A DNA stretch of 64,000 nt from NCBI GenBank assembly GCA_016787565.1, contig JAEUUG010000013.1:124001-188000 (forward strand). Reading direction: 5' to 3'. The notes under the pieces were generated by a model. That model worked only from the letters and a program-made list of their open reading frames with translations, was not told where the DNA came from and made no database searches. Below are positions 18,501-28,280 of this stretch, piece after piece. The stretch is from Cyclobacteriaceae bacterium (GTDB lineage: Bacteria; Bacteroidota; Bacteroidia; Cytophagales; Cyclobacteriaceae). The position numbers and the translations under genes are program-made. The stretch's first letter is position 1, and the number at the start of each line of letters is the position of its first letter.

Positions 18501-19604
18501 ATGAATCAGGCACACCTCTCCTTTCTTGCGTTGCATTTTATACCGGGTGTTGGTGATTACCTTCTCAAACAATTGATCAGCTACTGCGGATCAGCAGAGA
18601 AAGTCTTTACTACACCAAAAGGAAAACTCCTGAAAATACCAGGAGTAGGTAATGTTACAGCAACAGCTATTTTGCAGGGCAAAACCTTTAATGATGCAGA
18701 GAATGAAATAAAGAAAGCCAACCGCGATGGCGTTAATATTATTTTCTATACCGATCCCAACTATCCATCCAGGCTGAAACAACTTCATGATGCACCCTCA
18801 CTCCTGTATTGTAAAGGAAATATTGATTTTGAAAATCCAAAAGCCATTGGGATTGTCGGTACTCGCGAGTCTACTACATATGGTAAAGAGCGTGTAGAAG
18901 AATTTGTTCGCGATTTAATTCCGCACGAAGCGCTGATCATTAGTGGCCTTGCCTACGGAATTGATATTCATGCACACAAGCAGGCTGTGAAAAACCACTT
19001 GCCAACCATCGGTGTCATGGGCAGCGGAATAGATATCGTTTACCCTGGAGCACATCTTGAAACAGCCAAAAAAATGATGGAGCTCGGAGGATTAGTTACC
19101 GAAAATGCATTTGGTACAAAACCCGATGCTCACAATTTTCCGGCACGAAATAGAATTATTGCCGGGCTCTGTGATGCGCTTATCGTTGTGGAGGCGGCAG
19201 TCAAAGGCGGAGCACTCATAACAGCCGACATTGCAAACAGTTATAACAAGGATGTTTTTGCCTTTCCCGGTAATATCGGACAAAGTCATTCTGCCGGATG
19301 CAATAATTTGATCAAAGCAAACAAAGCACATTTGATCACCTCGGTTAAGGATCTTCAGTATATCATGAACTGGGACATCCAGAAAGTAAAAAAGAAAAAG
19401 GAATTTTCACTTGAGGGTTTCGAGTCGAATGAGCTATCTATTCTTCAAACGCTGCTAGATAGTAACGGGCAAATGATGATTGATGAAATCAGTTGGAAAA
19501 GTAATGTGCCAATCAGTCAACTCGCCTCCATTTTATTGGGTCTTGAGTTCAAAGGTGTTGTTGCTTCCTTGCCCGGAAAAATTTATAAGGTGATTAAAAT
19601 TTAA
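18501..19604 (+). CDS. dprA: DNA-protecting/processing protein DprA
   Basis: A 367-residue DprA. It binds single-stranded DNA and loads RecA during natural transformation. The N-terminal helix-hairpin-helix region reads FIPGVGDYLLKQL and KIPGVGNVTATAI. The Rossmann domain carries IGIVGTRESTTYGKERV, ISGLAYGIDIHAHKQA and GVMGSGIDIVYPG. The last 60 residues form a winged-helix domain (LDSNGQMMIDEISWKSN). The stop codon overlaps that of the convergent TPR gene by four bases (TTAA). No other competence gene is adjacent. Confidence 0.97.
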   Translation: MNQAHLSFLALHFIPGVGDYLLKQLISYCGSAEKVFTTPKGKLLKIPGVGNVTATAILQGKTFNDAENEIKKANRDGVNIIFYTDPNYPSRLKQLHDAPSLLYCKGNIDFENPKAIGIVGTRESTTYGKERVEEFVRDLIPHEALIISGLAYGIDIHAHKQAVKNHLPTIGVMGSGIDIVYPGAHLETAKKMMELGGLVTENAFGTKPDAHNFPARNRIIAGLCDALIVVEAAVKGGALITADIANSYNKDVFAFPGNIGQSHSAGCNNLIKANKAHLITSVKDLQYIMNWDIQKVKKKKEFSLEGFESNELSILQTLLDSNGQMMIDEISWKSNVPISQLASILLGLEFKGVVASLPGKIYKVIKI

Positions 19605-20236
19605 TAACTGCCATCACTTTCCTGCGACTTTTGATTGCAGCGCTCCTTTATAACTTCATACGCTTTAAGATCGCCTAACTCACCTGCCTTACTCAGATCG
19701 AGGCATCCATTTTTCATATCGCCAAAATCAATTCGTAAAATGCCCCGCATGTAATAGGCATCCATGCTTTTAGGATTAATTTGAATTATTTTAGTGCAAT
19801 CATTAATAGCATCCTGATAAGCCTGCAGGAATTGTTTGGCTTTTCCACGTTTAAAGTAAGCTTCCACATAGTTTTCGTTGATACCAATCGCTGACGTATA
19901 ATCCGAAATGGCTCCATAATAATCCTGAAGCTTCATCTTTACATTTCCACGTGCAAAAAAAGCATCTGCAAACTTTGGGTTTTTCTCAATGGCTGTGTTG
20001 TAGTCTTTCATGGCACCATGACGATCATCAAAAGCATCCTTAATATTGGCACGCATATAATAGGCCGGTGCATAGTTTGGGTCTACCTCAAGTGCTTTAT
20101 TAAGATTTAATAAAGCCTCCATAAATTCCCGCTTTTCATATAATTCCCTGCCCTTTTGCGTCAGATCTTTGGCAGCTTGTGAAAACACCTGAAAGGATAT
20201 CACAACCAAGCATAGGATGATGAATATATGTTTCAT
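19601..20236 (-). CDS. Secreted TPR-repeat protein
   Basis: The ATG at 20236 is chosen because the signal peptide MKHIFIILCLVVISFQVFSQ starts there; a longer in-frame extension to 20320 would overlap the HMG-CoA lyase gene. The 211-residue product has at least four TPR units: GRELYEKREFMEALLNLNKA, DRHGAMKDYNTAIEKNP, YYGAISDYTSAIGINEN and YQDAINDCTKIIQINP. A short Cys-containing tail (KERCNQKSQ) follows. It is likely a periplasmic scaffold, with unknown partners. Confidence 0.85.
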   Translation of the reverse strand: MKHIFIILCLVVISFQVFSQAAKDLTQKGRELYEKREFMEALLNLNKALEVDPNYAPAYYMRANIKDAFDDRHGAMKDYNTAIEKNPKFADAFFARGNVKMKLQDYYGAISDYTSAIGINENYVEAYFKRGKAKQFLQAYQDAINDCTKIIQINPKSMDAYYMRGILRIDFGDMKNGCLDLSKAGELGDLKAYEVIKERCNQKSQESDGSY

Positions 20237-20297
20237 ACAATTGAATTTACACAAAAGTAAACAGATATAATCCGAATTGCGTGGCGAGGTAATGTTT

Positions 20298-21155
20298 TCA
20301 GCCTTTTGGAAATATTTCATCTGCCAACTGAATGGCTTTTCTTAGCTCATCCGGGTTAATCGTCATCTGTTCCCTTACGCTATACATATAATCGATTATA
20401 GTCTCTGTCGCGATGTTGCCTACCAGATCGTCCTTTGCCATCGGGCAACCACCGAAACCCTTTAGTGCACCATCAAATCGTCTGCAGCCCGAAGCGTATG
20501 CCGCTTCGATTTTTTCAATGGATTGTGGAATGTTGGAATGCAGATGAACGCCAATTTCCTGTAATGGATATTTCTTTGTCAGTGTTGAAAACAAGTGATG
20601 GATCAAGTCAGGCGATGATATGCCAACCGTATCCGCCAGTGAAATAACATCTGAATTGAGTGTTACGAGGATATCGACAAATTGACTAACCAGATCAACA
20701 TCATACGGATCGCCATACGGATTACCAAATCCCATGCTGATGTAGGTGACCAGCTTCTTATCGCTTTGTTGACAAATGCTTTGAATTTCCACCAGCGTGT
20801 TCAGCGCTTCCGCGATTGACTTATTTGTATTTCGCTTTTGGAAAGTTTCAGAAATAGAGAGTGGGAAACCTAAATATGTTATGGCCTTATGAGACGCTGC
20901 TTCCTGTGCGCCTCGGGCGTTTGCTACAATGGCGAGAAGCCTGGAATTGCTCTGCTCCCATTCTAACTGTCCTAAAAGGTCAGCCGTATCGCGCATCTGT
21001 GGTATCGCTTTGGCGGAAACGAAACTACCGAAATCGATTGTATCAAATCCAACTTTTAAAAGCTGATTGATATACCGAACCTTATCTGACGTTGGAATGA
21101 ATTCATCAAGCCCCTGCATAGCATCCCGTGGACATTCAATAAGTTTCATATACAT
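20298..21155 (-). CDS. Hydroxymethylglutaryl-CoA lyase-like enzyme
   Basis: A 285-residue TIM-barrel enzyme of the HMGL-like/DRE-TIM family. It would cleave 3-hydroxy-3-methylglutaryl-CoA to acetyl-CoA and acetoacetate in leucine degradation. Matching pieces are LIECPRDAMQGLDEFIPTSD, FDTIDFGSFVSAKAIPQMRD, the SMGFGNPYGDPYD loop, ISLADTVGISSP, GVHLHSN (metal-binding HxH), and the C-terminal FDGALKGFGGCPMA with the catalytic Cys in GGCP. Two ATGs (21155 and 21149) are possible. No other leucine-catabolism gene is seen nearby. Confidence 0.93.
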   Translation of the reverse strand: MYMKLIECPRDAMQGLDEFIPTSDKVRYINQLLKVGFDTIDFGSFVSAKAIPQMRDTADLLGQLEWEQSNSRLLAIVANARGAQEAASHKAITYLGFPLSISETFQKRNTNKSIAEALNTLVEIQSICQQSDKKLVTYISMGFGNPYGDPYDVDLVSQFVDILVTLNSDVISLADTVGISSPDLIHHLFSTLTKKYPLQEIGVHLHSNIPQSIEKIEAAYASGCRRFDGALKGFGGCPMAKDDLVGNIATETIIDYMYSVREQMTINPDELRKAIQLADEIFPKG

Positions 21156-21253
21156 AATGTTCTGATTAGTGCAACGTATGGATTAGTCGATCATTTGTTA
21201 TAGTTGATGATCGTTATGCTTGACCATTCATCGCGCTGAATTATTAAATCAAT

Positions 21254-21285
21254 TTTAACTTAAAGTTAAACTTTAAACTCAAGTT
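21254..21285. promoter_or_regulatory. Interlocking inverted repeats, possible operator
   Basis: Within the 286-base gap between the HMG-CoA lyase and DUF1800 genes there is a 17-base palindrome, TTTAACTT-A-AAGTTAAA (21254-21270). It overlaps a second one, AAAGTT-A-AACTTT (21262-21274), and is followed by AACT-CA-AGTT (21276-21285). The AACTT/AAGTT half-site recurs with a spacing that suggests cooperative binding of a dimeric regulator. No regulator is encoded next to it. Confidence 0.35.
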
Positions 21286-21441
21286 GATTAATTTTAATCT
21301 TGATACTTTGTGGGTTAAAATCAGGTGAATTAAAGTGAAAGGAAAATAGGCGCAATAGTCGGTGACTAATGCCATTCGTCTGACATTTGAATTACTTTTA
21401 CAAGATTGATGTATATATAGGCCTATTGAAAAAACTTTACT

Positions 21442-23199
21442 ATGCCATTACCGGAATATAGCGGCACCCTTGGAATAAAACGGGCTGCTCACCTTTTACG
21501 AAGGGCAACCTTTGGCGCTACCAAAAACCAGATTGATACTTTTGCGAGCCTGACACCGGCTCAAGCAATCACCCAATTATTCAGACAAACACTTGCTGAT
21601 CCTCCTCTCCCCCTCGATCCGCTAACCGGGCAAACCTGGGTAACGACTGGCCCAGCCAACGATGATCGGGAATTTGAATTTCAAGACTTCTTTAAGGGCT
21701 GGTTCATCGGGCAAATGATGAGCACGGGCGTTAGTCCTGCACAATCCTTAGCTTGGTCGGCACGCGAAAAACTGGTACTCTTTTTACATACACACTTCAC
21801 GTGTATACAATCAAAAGTCGGTAACAGCAGGTCGATGTATTTTCAAAACCAGCTTTTCCGACTATTCGCCCTGGACGCTCTGAATGTCGATCCGGATATC
21901 AACTTCAAAAAACTAACGGTTAAAGTCAGTGTTGACAACGCTATGCTTAGGCTGTTAGATGGTAATCTTAATGTGAAAGGATCTGTCAATGAAAATTACG
22001 GGCGTGAATTGCTCGAACTTTATTCCATCGGCCGCGGATTGGAAGGAACTTTACCTCCACCAACAGGGCCAGGAGATTACATTTTATTCACCGAACAGGA
22101 TGTGCAAGCTGCTGCAAAAGTTTTATCCGGTTGGGATATTCGCGATCAGTTCACAACCATCGACACCGATACTAACTTACCACGTGGATCGGTGAAGGGA
22201 TCGGTAACTAATGCTACATCTCATGATAATACTGCGAAGCAATTCAGCGAACGATTCAGTAATGCAGTTATTCAGCCCGATCCACTTTTACTAAGCGGAG
22301 GAAATCCGACAGAAGCCAGTGCACTAAAAGAAATAGAAGATCTGATTGATATGATTTATGCTAAACCTGAAACAGCTAAACATATCTGCTGGAAAATCTA
22401 CAGATTTTTTGTTCATGCCACCCACACGGTAGACGACAGCCTGGCGATTGATGGGCCCATCATCACAGAAATGGCAAACACATTTCAGGCAAATGGTTTT
22501 AAAATCCAACCCGTAATTGAAAACCTGCTGCGTAGCCAGCATTTCTATGAAGCCTCTGGTGGAACAGTAACGGATGATAATTTTGGTGGCATTATCAAAT
22601 CACCCATTGACCTGACACTCGGTACATTCCGATTCTTTAATATCCAATTGCCTGATATGGCAACACAAACCACTGCTTTCTATGATGCTGCTGCAGAAAT
22701 ATTACAGATCGTTGACCACCTCGGTATGGATTTTTATGAACCCTTTGATGTTGCCGGTTATGAGGCCTATCACCAGTTTCCTATTTTCCACCGTGCGTGG
22801 ATTACACCCAACTACCTCTCCAGACGGTATAACTTTATACGCGTTTTGCTAACGGCTACAGAGCCCGGCATGTTCAAGGTGAATGTATATGACTATGTAA
22901 AAAATACTATTCCTAACGGCATTGCCGCTGATGCGCGCCTGCTTGTAATGGAACTGGCCAAATACCTGTTGCCCATAGCCGATAATTTAACGTATGATCC
23001 GGATGCCGATGATTTCGCCAGCCTTACAGCCTTACGACTAAATTATTTTAAGGAGCGTTTTGTACAAGATTTCACTACAGACCCGGAGGCATACTGGACC
23101 AGCCGATGGAATGCCGGTACAGAGATTGGCGACTTGCGCGCACAACTCGAATTCCTGTTTAATGCCATGCTTCAATCGCCCGAATATCAATTAGCCTAA
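21442..23199 (+). CDS. DUF1800 domain protein
   Basis: A 585-residue protein matching DUF1800 across its length: KRAAHLLRRATFGATKNQID near the start, AREKLVLFLHTHFTCIQSKV around residue 115, LRLLDGNLNVKGSVNENYGRELLELYSIG around residue 180, DVQAAAKVLSGWDI, and ENLLRSQHFYEA. No signal peptide is visible at the chosen ATG. DUF1800 and DUF1501 genes are found as pairs in many bacteria. The function is not established; secretion and polymer handling have been suggested from context. The partner gene follows after 10 bases. Confidence 0.92.
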   Translation: MPLPEYSGTLGIKRAAHLLRRATFGATKNQIDTFASLTPAQAITQLFRQTLADPPLPLDPLTGQTWVTTGPANDDREFEFQDFFKGWFIGQMMSTGVSPAQSLAWSAREKLVLFLHTHFTCIQSKVGNSRSMYFQNQLFRLFALDALNVDPDINFKKLTVKVSVDNAMLRLLDGNLNVKGSVNENYGRELLELYSIGRGLEGTLPPPTGPGDYILFTEQDVQAAAKVLSGWDIRDQFTTIDTDTNLPRGSVKGSVTNATSHDNTAKQFSERFSNAVIQPDPLLLSGGNPTEASALKEIEDLIDMIYAKPETAKHICWKIYRFFVHATHTVDDSLAIDGPIITEMANTFQANGFKIQPVIENLLRSQHFYEASGGTVTDDNFGGIIKSPIDLTLGTFRFFNIQLPDMATQTTAFYDAAAEILQIVDHLGMDFYEPFDVAGYEAYHQFPIFHRAWITPNYLSRRYNFIRVLLTATEPGMFKVNVYDYVKNTIPNGIAADARLLVMELAKYLLPIADNLTYDPDADDFASLTALRLNYFKERFVQDFTTDPEAYWTSRWNAGTEIGDLRAQLEFLFNAMLQSPEYQLA

Positions 23200-23209
23200 C
23201 ACGATCATC

Positions 23210-24934
23210 ATGAACCGATCACGAAGAGACTTTTTAAAAAAATTGCCTTTGGCGATGAGCATCCCCTTTACCATTGGGGGCATACCGATTAAACTCATGG
23301 CTGAAAGTCCGTTAGTGAAAATGGCACGCGCCAGTATTGATAATGACCGCGTGTTGATAATCCTGCAAATGCATGGTGGCAATGACGGCCTGAATACCCT
23401 GATACCTGTTGAGGCTTACGACATGTATTATAGCCGTAGAGCAAACATTGCTATTCCAGCTAAAAACCAATCACGGGGGTACATTCCACTAGACAATACT
23501 TTGCCTTCAAATGCACAAGTCGGACTTCATCCGGATATGGTGAACATGAAGGCGATGTATGATATCGGAAGAGTAGCGGTGGTGCAGGGCGTGTCGTATA
23601 AAAACAACAATGGTTCGCACTTTCGTGGACGCGATATTTGGTTTATGGGCGGAGCAGCGGATGAATATCTGCAGTCTGGATGGGTGGGTCGTTATCTTCA
23701 AAATGAGATTGCTCCCAAAGTATATCCGGAAGATTTTCCGAATGCGGAAATGAGAGATCCACTGGCCATTGAAATGGGAAGCGATGTGTCCCTGATATTC
23801 CACCAGGAAGGAAACATACCTACCTCGATTTCAATCAGTAGCCTTTCCGATTTTGAACTGGACGATCTGGAAGGATTTGTGGATGAAGACGTTGATCCAA
23901 GAGGACTTCCTCCCGATTATCTCACAGGCTCACCGTATTACAAAGAACTGGATTGGATATTAAGTCTGGAAGACAAAACAAAAGATTATGCTCAACGTCT
24001 GCTCCAGGTTTATGCAGCGGGTGGAGCGACATCGCTAAACTATCCCGAAATATATCCGCTGAATGCGCCTAAAGGTGCATTAAAAAACCCGCTTACACCA
24101 CAGTTAAAATTAATAGCCAGAATGCTGGCAGGTGGCTGCAAAACGAAAGTTTTTCTGGTAAAAATCGGAGGCTTTGATACCCATGCCGATCAGGTAGAAA
24201 AGTTTAACCCCACCATGGGTGGTCATGCAGCGTTGCTATATCATATCTCCAGCGCCATGAAATCCTTTCAGGAAGATTTGCGGCAACGCGGATTGGAAGA
24301 TCGGGTTATGACCGTAACCACTTCCGAGTTTGGCAGAAGAATAAATTCAAATGGTAGCTTTGGAACGGATCATGGAACAGGCGGACCACTTTTTATTTTT
24401 GGTAAAGGTGTGAAGCCTGGAGTTGTTGGTGTTGTACCACCAGAGATTTCCGATACTTCCAAAGGCAATATCGGGATGCAATTTGATTACCGGAATGTTT
24501 ATGCCAACATCATGCGAGACTGGATGCTGGCAGGTGACAGTAACGCGGATCAAAAACTCAATGACATCTTTCCTGGCCTTATGACACCTGCCGGAACAAA
24601 AGATGGCATTACCTTTCAGGAATTACCATTAGCCAACCAGATTATTACAGGCGTGGATGAATTTATCAGCGATCGTTTTTCGCTTCATCATTGCTACCCG
24701 AATCCGGCAAAGGAGAAAACCACCATGCACTTTGCAGTGAACAACTCCGGTAAGGTGTCAATTCAGCTTTTGGATACCGCGGGGAAGCCTATACGGATGC
24801 TCATCGATGCCGAGTATGCTTCTGGTGAACATCGCGTTGAGGTTGACCTGAAAGGAATATCTGCCGGAAATTATATCTATACTTTAAAGAGCGGATTTTT
24901 CAGTGACGCTAAAAAACTATCGATTAGTAAATAG
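23210..24934 (+). CDS. DUF1501 domain protein with Tat signal and T9SS type A sorting domain
   Basis: A 574-residue protein. It opens with NRSRRDFLKKLPLAMSIP, a twin-arginine signal of the SRRDFLKK type. The DUF1501 domain (about 45-470), a sulfatase/phosphatase-like fold, shows VLIILQMHGGNDGLNTLIPV, GGFDTHADQ, VTTSEFGRRINSNGS and GTDHGTGGP. The last 80 residues (CYPNPAKEKTTMHF ... GISAGNYIYTLKSG) are a type A T9SS C-terminal domain. This would send the protein first through Tat and then across the outer membrane. It is co-transcribed with the DUF1800 gene. Confidence 0.93.
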   Translation: MNRSRRDFLKKLPLAMSIPFTIGGIPIKLMAESPLVKMARASIDNDRVLIILQMHGGNDGLNTLIPVEAYDMYYSRRANIAIPAKNQSRGYIPLDNTLPSNAQVGLHPDMVNMKAMYDIGRVAVVQGVSYKNNNGSHFRGRDIWFMGGAADEYLQSGWVGRYLQNEIAPKVYPEDFPNAEMRDPLAIEMGSDVSLIFHQEGNIPTSISISSLSDFELDDLEGFVDEDVDPRGLPPDYLTGSPYYKELDWILSLEDKTKDYAQRLLQVYAAGGATSLNYPEIYPLNAPKGALKNPLTPQLKLIARMLAGGCKTKVFLVKIGGFDTHADQVEKFNPTMGGHAALLYHISSAMKSFQEDLRQRGLEDRVMTVTTSEFGRRINSNGSFGTDHGTGGPLFIFGKGVKPGVVGVVPPEISDTSKGNIGMQFDYRNVYANIMRDWMLAGDSNADQKLNDIFPGLMTPAGTKDGITFQELPLANQIITGVDEFISDRFSLHHCYPNPAKEKTTMHFAVNNSGKVSIQLLDTAGKPIRMLIDAEYASGEHRVEVDLKGISAGNYIYTLKSGFFSDAKKLSISK

Positions 24935-24974
24935 TCGTATACTACCGAATGATGTCAACTTGTAACTTTATAAC

Positions 24975-25853
24975 ATGAAAAGATTTTACCTCCTCATACT
25001 GTGCACGCTACTTGCGCTTGGATCACAGGCGCAAGCAAAAAAGAAAAGGCCGTCTAGCTATAACAAGCAAAACAATGAAAACGATAGGTTTCTCGAAAAG
25101 CAGTGGTGGCTTGGATTTAAAGCTGGTGTAAACCTGTCCGACCCGGTAGTTGTGAAAACCTATTCTATTATTAAGCCTACCAATTATGAGCGCAGTATGG
25201 TAAATAAAGATTATGAGCACTACAAAAAAATAGGCAGTCAGGCAACAGTAGAAGTTACCTTCACCTATAAAGGCGCCTCGTTCAGTTTTCAACCAACCTA
25301 CCGTCACGTTCGTTTTCAATATTCCAATCACTACGAATGGTCAGATGTAGATAACGCCACTAACAGATTAATTCTTGATCTTTATCAGGAACAACAAGTT
25401 GATTACCTGGACTTTCCTATTCTCATCAAGTATGATTTGACCAAAACAAAATTGAGACCCTACCTTCAGGTAGGGGGTTACAGTTCTATTTTACTTAACG
25501 CAGTAAAATCAGTTGAACGATCCGGAACGGATTATGCCTCCGGAGGTGAAAATGAATTTAAGGATGAACCCATAACCGTTGGTGCGACCGATTTATTTGC
25601 AAAGAATCATTGGGGATTGATTGGTGGAGCGGGGGTTAATTACAATCTTGGAAATGTCAGGGTAAACCTGGATATCATGTATCGACTGGGCATGAGTAAT
25701 GTTACATCTACGGAGAACCGGTACGGAAGCGACAGACTTTCGGGCGTTGGAGATTCAATGGACGACCTGAAACTGAACACGCTCACCATTTCACTGGGTT
25801 GTCTCTTTCCGATGCGTTTCCTGAGCAGTGGTTTTAAATCCCTAGATAAATAA
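24975..25853 (+). CDS. Outer-membrane beta-barrel protein (PorT-like)
   Basis: A 292-residue protein with a signal peptide (FYLLILCTLLALGSQAQA), a short basic linker, then a barrel-like series of amphipathic strands: WWLGFKAGVNLSDP, ATVEVTFTYKGASFSFQPTY, YLDFPILIKYDL, LRPYLQVGGYSSIL, and the closing LNTLTISLGCLFPM. The pattern KAGVN...L.FPI.IKY...YLQ.G fits the outer membrane beta-barrel (OMP_b-brl_2) group. Cargo or role unknown. The following lipoprotein gene is 12 bases away and may be its partner. Confidence 0.83.
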   Translation: MKRFYLLILCTLLALGSQAQAKKKRPSSYNKQNNENDRFLEKQWWLGFKAGVNLSDPVVVKTYSIIKPTNYERSMVNKDYEHYKKIGSQATVEVTFTYKGASFSFQPTYRHVRFQYSNHYEWSDVDNATNRLILDLYQEQQVDYLDFPILIKYDLTKTKLRPYLQVGGYSSILLNAVKSVERSGTDYASGGENEFKDEPITVGATDLFAKNHWGLIGGAGVNYNLGNVRVNLDIMYRLGMSNVTSTENRYGSDRLSGVGDSMDDLKLNTLTISLGCLFPMRFLSSGFKSLDK

Positions 25854-25865
25854 GATATCAACCTG

Positions 25866-27089
25866 ATGAAAAAGATATTCTACCTATTTTCAATCCTCTT
25901 GGTGATTCTCCAAACATCATGCGAGGAAGAATCAAATCCCGAATTCGATGAGAATAATTTCACGGCCATCTTTGATAATAATCAATTCTCAATTACCTAT
26001 AATCCCATCGATGTTAAACAAACGGAAGACGGTGGTTATTTGATTTTAGGCAGCCGAAAACTACCTACACCGCCATCCTCATCACCTCCACTCTATTCAG
26101 GGATCTATATCATGAAGGCTGATAAGTTTGGAAATTTTACGAGTGAAGTTGATGTGGATGCAGCATATGTCAACCCCATTTCGCCCCTCGCTCAGATTGA
26201 TGGGAAATACTATTTCTTCTGCATGCAGGACCTTACTCTACAAACGCAGCTTGTTGAACTCACAGGCAATGGTGAAGTTACAACCATTACCGAAGTGTCG
26301 GGTATTACCTTTCCAACAGCAGCCAGCTACGATCTGGATAGCCGATTGTTTTTGTTGCTGGGATACAATCATGTAGATAAGCAAACTACGTTTTGCCGCG
26401 TTACAACATCCGGTACTATTCAAGGCGCTGTGAATGAGTTTGGCATCGGAGTTGGTGACGATAACATTGATGAGCCTCTATTGAATCATTTTACCCGTAC
26501 CGGCACCAAACTACCCTTTGCTGTGGGTAAAGCCGGAGCACAATTCTACTTCAATGGTTTCTATAATTATACCTTCTCGCTGGTATTCTTTAATCCAAGC
26601 CAGGAAAATCCTGCAGGTGTCGTCCAAGGTCAGCTAGACGAAGGTGGTATGAGCGCAGTACTTCCGTTGGCGGGGAATAAATTTGCGGCATCCAGGTTTA
26701 ACTTCGGTGACAACTATCTGCTGCCAAACGTTCTCTTATCTACAACCGGAATTTCTTCAAGTACCGATCTGGGTGGTTATAGTTTGCCTGAACTTGTTTC
26801 CAATGCGAGGGTAAGAATACTCAGTGCCCTGATCGATACAAAAAAAATATTGATCTACGGCAGTGATTCCCGATCCAAGCAAATTGCACTTCTCTTTTAC
26901 GATGAGTCAACCGGTACATTTATTTCTAGTAAATACCTCGGCTTTTCCAATCCGTTTGAAATTTCTAGCCTATTGCAAACAGCCGATGGTGGACTAGTGG
27001 TTTGTGGCACAACCTATGTGGCGGGGCGGTTCCCACGGATTTGCTTATTCAAGATTTCAAAAGAAGAGCTGGAGAAAAATTCGCGCTAG
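25866..27089 (+). CDS. Hypothetical lipoprotein, beta-propeller-like
   Basis: A 407-residue lipoprotein with lipobox LQTSC followed by EEES, an acidic surface-export-like signal. The body has repeated strand blocks: DVKQTEDGGYLILGSRKL near residue 57 and SSLLQTADGGLVVCGTTYV near the C-terminus. The TxDGGYLILG form is common in Bacteroidota T9SS-associated or propeller proteins. No catalytic motif is recognised. It is probably in an operon with the barrel protein before it. Confidence 0.75.
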   Translation: MKKIFYLFSILLVILQTSCEEESNPEFDENNFTAIFDNNQFSITYNPIDVKQTEDGGYLILGSRKLPTPPSSSPPLYSGIYIMKADKFGNFTSEVDVDAAYVNPISPLAQIDGKYYFFCMQDLTLQTQLVELTGNGEVTTITEVSGITFPTAASYDLDSRLFLLLGYNHVDKQTTFCRVTTSGTIQGAVNEFGIGVGDDNIDEPLLNHFTRTGTKLPFAVGKAGAQFYFNGFYNYTFSLVFFNPSQENPAGVVQGQLDEGGMSAVLPLAGNKFAASRFNFGDNYLLPNVLLSTTGISSSTDLGGYSLPELVSNARVRILSALIDTKKILIYGSDSRSKQIALLFYDESTGTFISSKYLGFSNPFEISSLLQTADGGLVVCGTTYVAGRFPRICLFKISKEELEKNSR

Positions 27090-27168
27090 GGAGAAATTCA
27101 ATTGTCTGATGCAGGCAACTATGCACTCTCATCTTTTTTTTACACCTTGGCAGTGATTCGATTAGGTC

Positions 27169-28191
27169 ATGTATACTATTCAGCCACAGGTAAGCCTTCA
27201 GCCTTTCAATACATTTGGAATTCAGGCCATCGCCCAATACTTCGTTACCATTACCTCGATCGGTGATGTCCAACAACTGATCAAAACTCCACTATTTGGT
27301 AAAGAACGGCATCTGATTTTGGGTGGAGGAAGTAATCTCTTGTTAACGCAGGATTTCAATGGCCTTATCATAAAGAATGAAATCAAGGGTATAGAAATTC
27401 TGAAAGAAATCGATGACACCATTACCCTGAAAGTAGGTGCGGGTGAAAACTGGCACACCTTTGTACTGCATTGTGTTAATCAGGATTGGGGTGGTGTGGA
27501 AAACTTATCGCTTATCCCGGGAACGGTAGGTGCAGCCCCCATGCAAAACATTGGCGCCTATGGTGTGGAGATTAAGGATATCATTGATTCCGTTGAGGTG
27601 GTCAACTTACAGGATGGAACGGTTAGTAACTTTACCAATTACGCCTGCAACTTCGGATACCGGGAAAGTATTTTTAAGCAGAGTCACCGCGACAAGTATC
27701 TTATCTCAAGTATTACTTTAACACTGACTAAAAAAAATCATCGCTTTAACGCCAGCTATGGATCAATCATGGATGTGCTTCGGGACAAGGGTATTGCTGA
27801 ACCATCAGTAAAGGCCATCAGTGATGCGGTTGTACAAATCAGACGAAGCAAGCTACCCGATCCGGCACATATCGGTAATGCTGGTAGCTTTTTTAAAAAT
27901 CCATCGATAAATACAGAGACACTCGAACATCTAAAACTTGACTATCCCAACATACCTTCATTTCCAGGAGAGAAGGGATTGAAAAAGATTTCTGCGGCAT
28001 GGCTAATTGAACAATGCGGATGGAAGGGAAAGACCTTCAACAACATTGGTGTTCATCAACATCAGGCACTCGTTCTGGTTAACTACGGTGGTGGCTCAGG
28101 AAAAAATATCTGGCAACTTGCCATGGACATCCAGGCGAGTGTTAAAGAAAAGTTCAACATCATTCTTCAACCTGAAGTGAATGTGATCTGA
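27169..28191 (+). CDS. murB: UDP-N-acetylmuramate dehydrogenase
   Basis: A 340-residue type I MurB. It reduces UDP-GlcNAc-enolpyruvate to UDP-MurNAc with NADPH and FAD in peptidoglycan synthesis. The FAD-binding part shows LILGGGSNLLLTQDFNGLII and LSLIPGTVGAAPMQNIGAYG. The C-terminal domain has GYRESIFKQSHRDKYLIS, the catalytic region VQIRRSKLPDPAHIGNAGSF, and ends LQPEVNVI with the active-site Glu. It is separated from the preceding lipoprotein gene by 79 bases. Confidence 0.97.
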   Translation: MYTIQPQVSLQPFNTFGIQAIAQYFVTITSIGDVQQLIKTPLFGKERHLILGGGSNLLLTQDFNGLIIKNEIKGIEILKEIDDTITLKVGAGENWHTFVLHCVNQDWGGVENLSLIPGTVGAAPMQNIGAYGVEIKDIIDSVEVVNLQDGTVSNFTNYACNFGYRESIFKQSHRDKYLISSITLTLTKKNHRFNASYGSIMDVLRDKGIAEPSVKAISDAVVQIRRSKLPDPAHIGNAGSFFKNPSINTETLEHLKLDYPNIPSFPGEKGLKKISAAWLIEQCGWKGKTFNNIGVHQHQALVLVNYGGGSGKNIWQLAMDIQASVKEKFNIILQPEVNVI

Positions 28192-28280
28192 GAGAAAATC
28201 GATTCATTAGTTCATCATCATATCACCCTCAAGAGTGATGGGTAAAAAAATCCTAAACGAAAAAATTTTTTGTGTTTTTT

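Noticed and set aside
28196..28250. Possible terminator after murB (ATCAC ... GTGAT)
   Set aside because: Five-base stem and followed by A residues rather than T on the plus strand.
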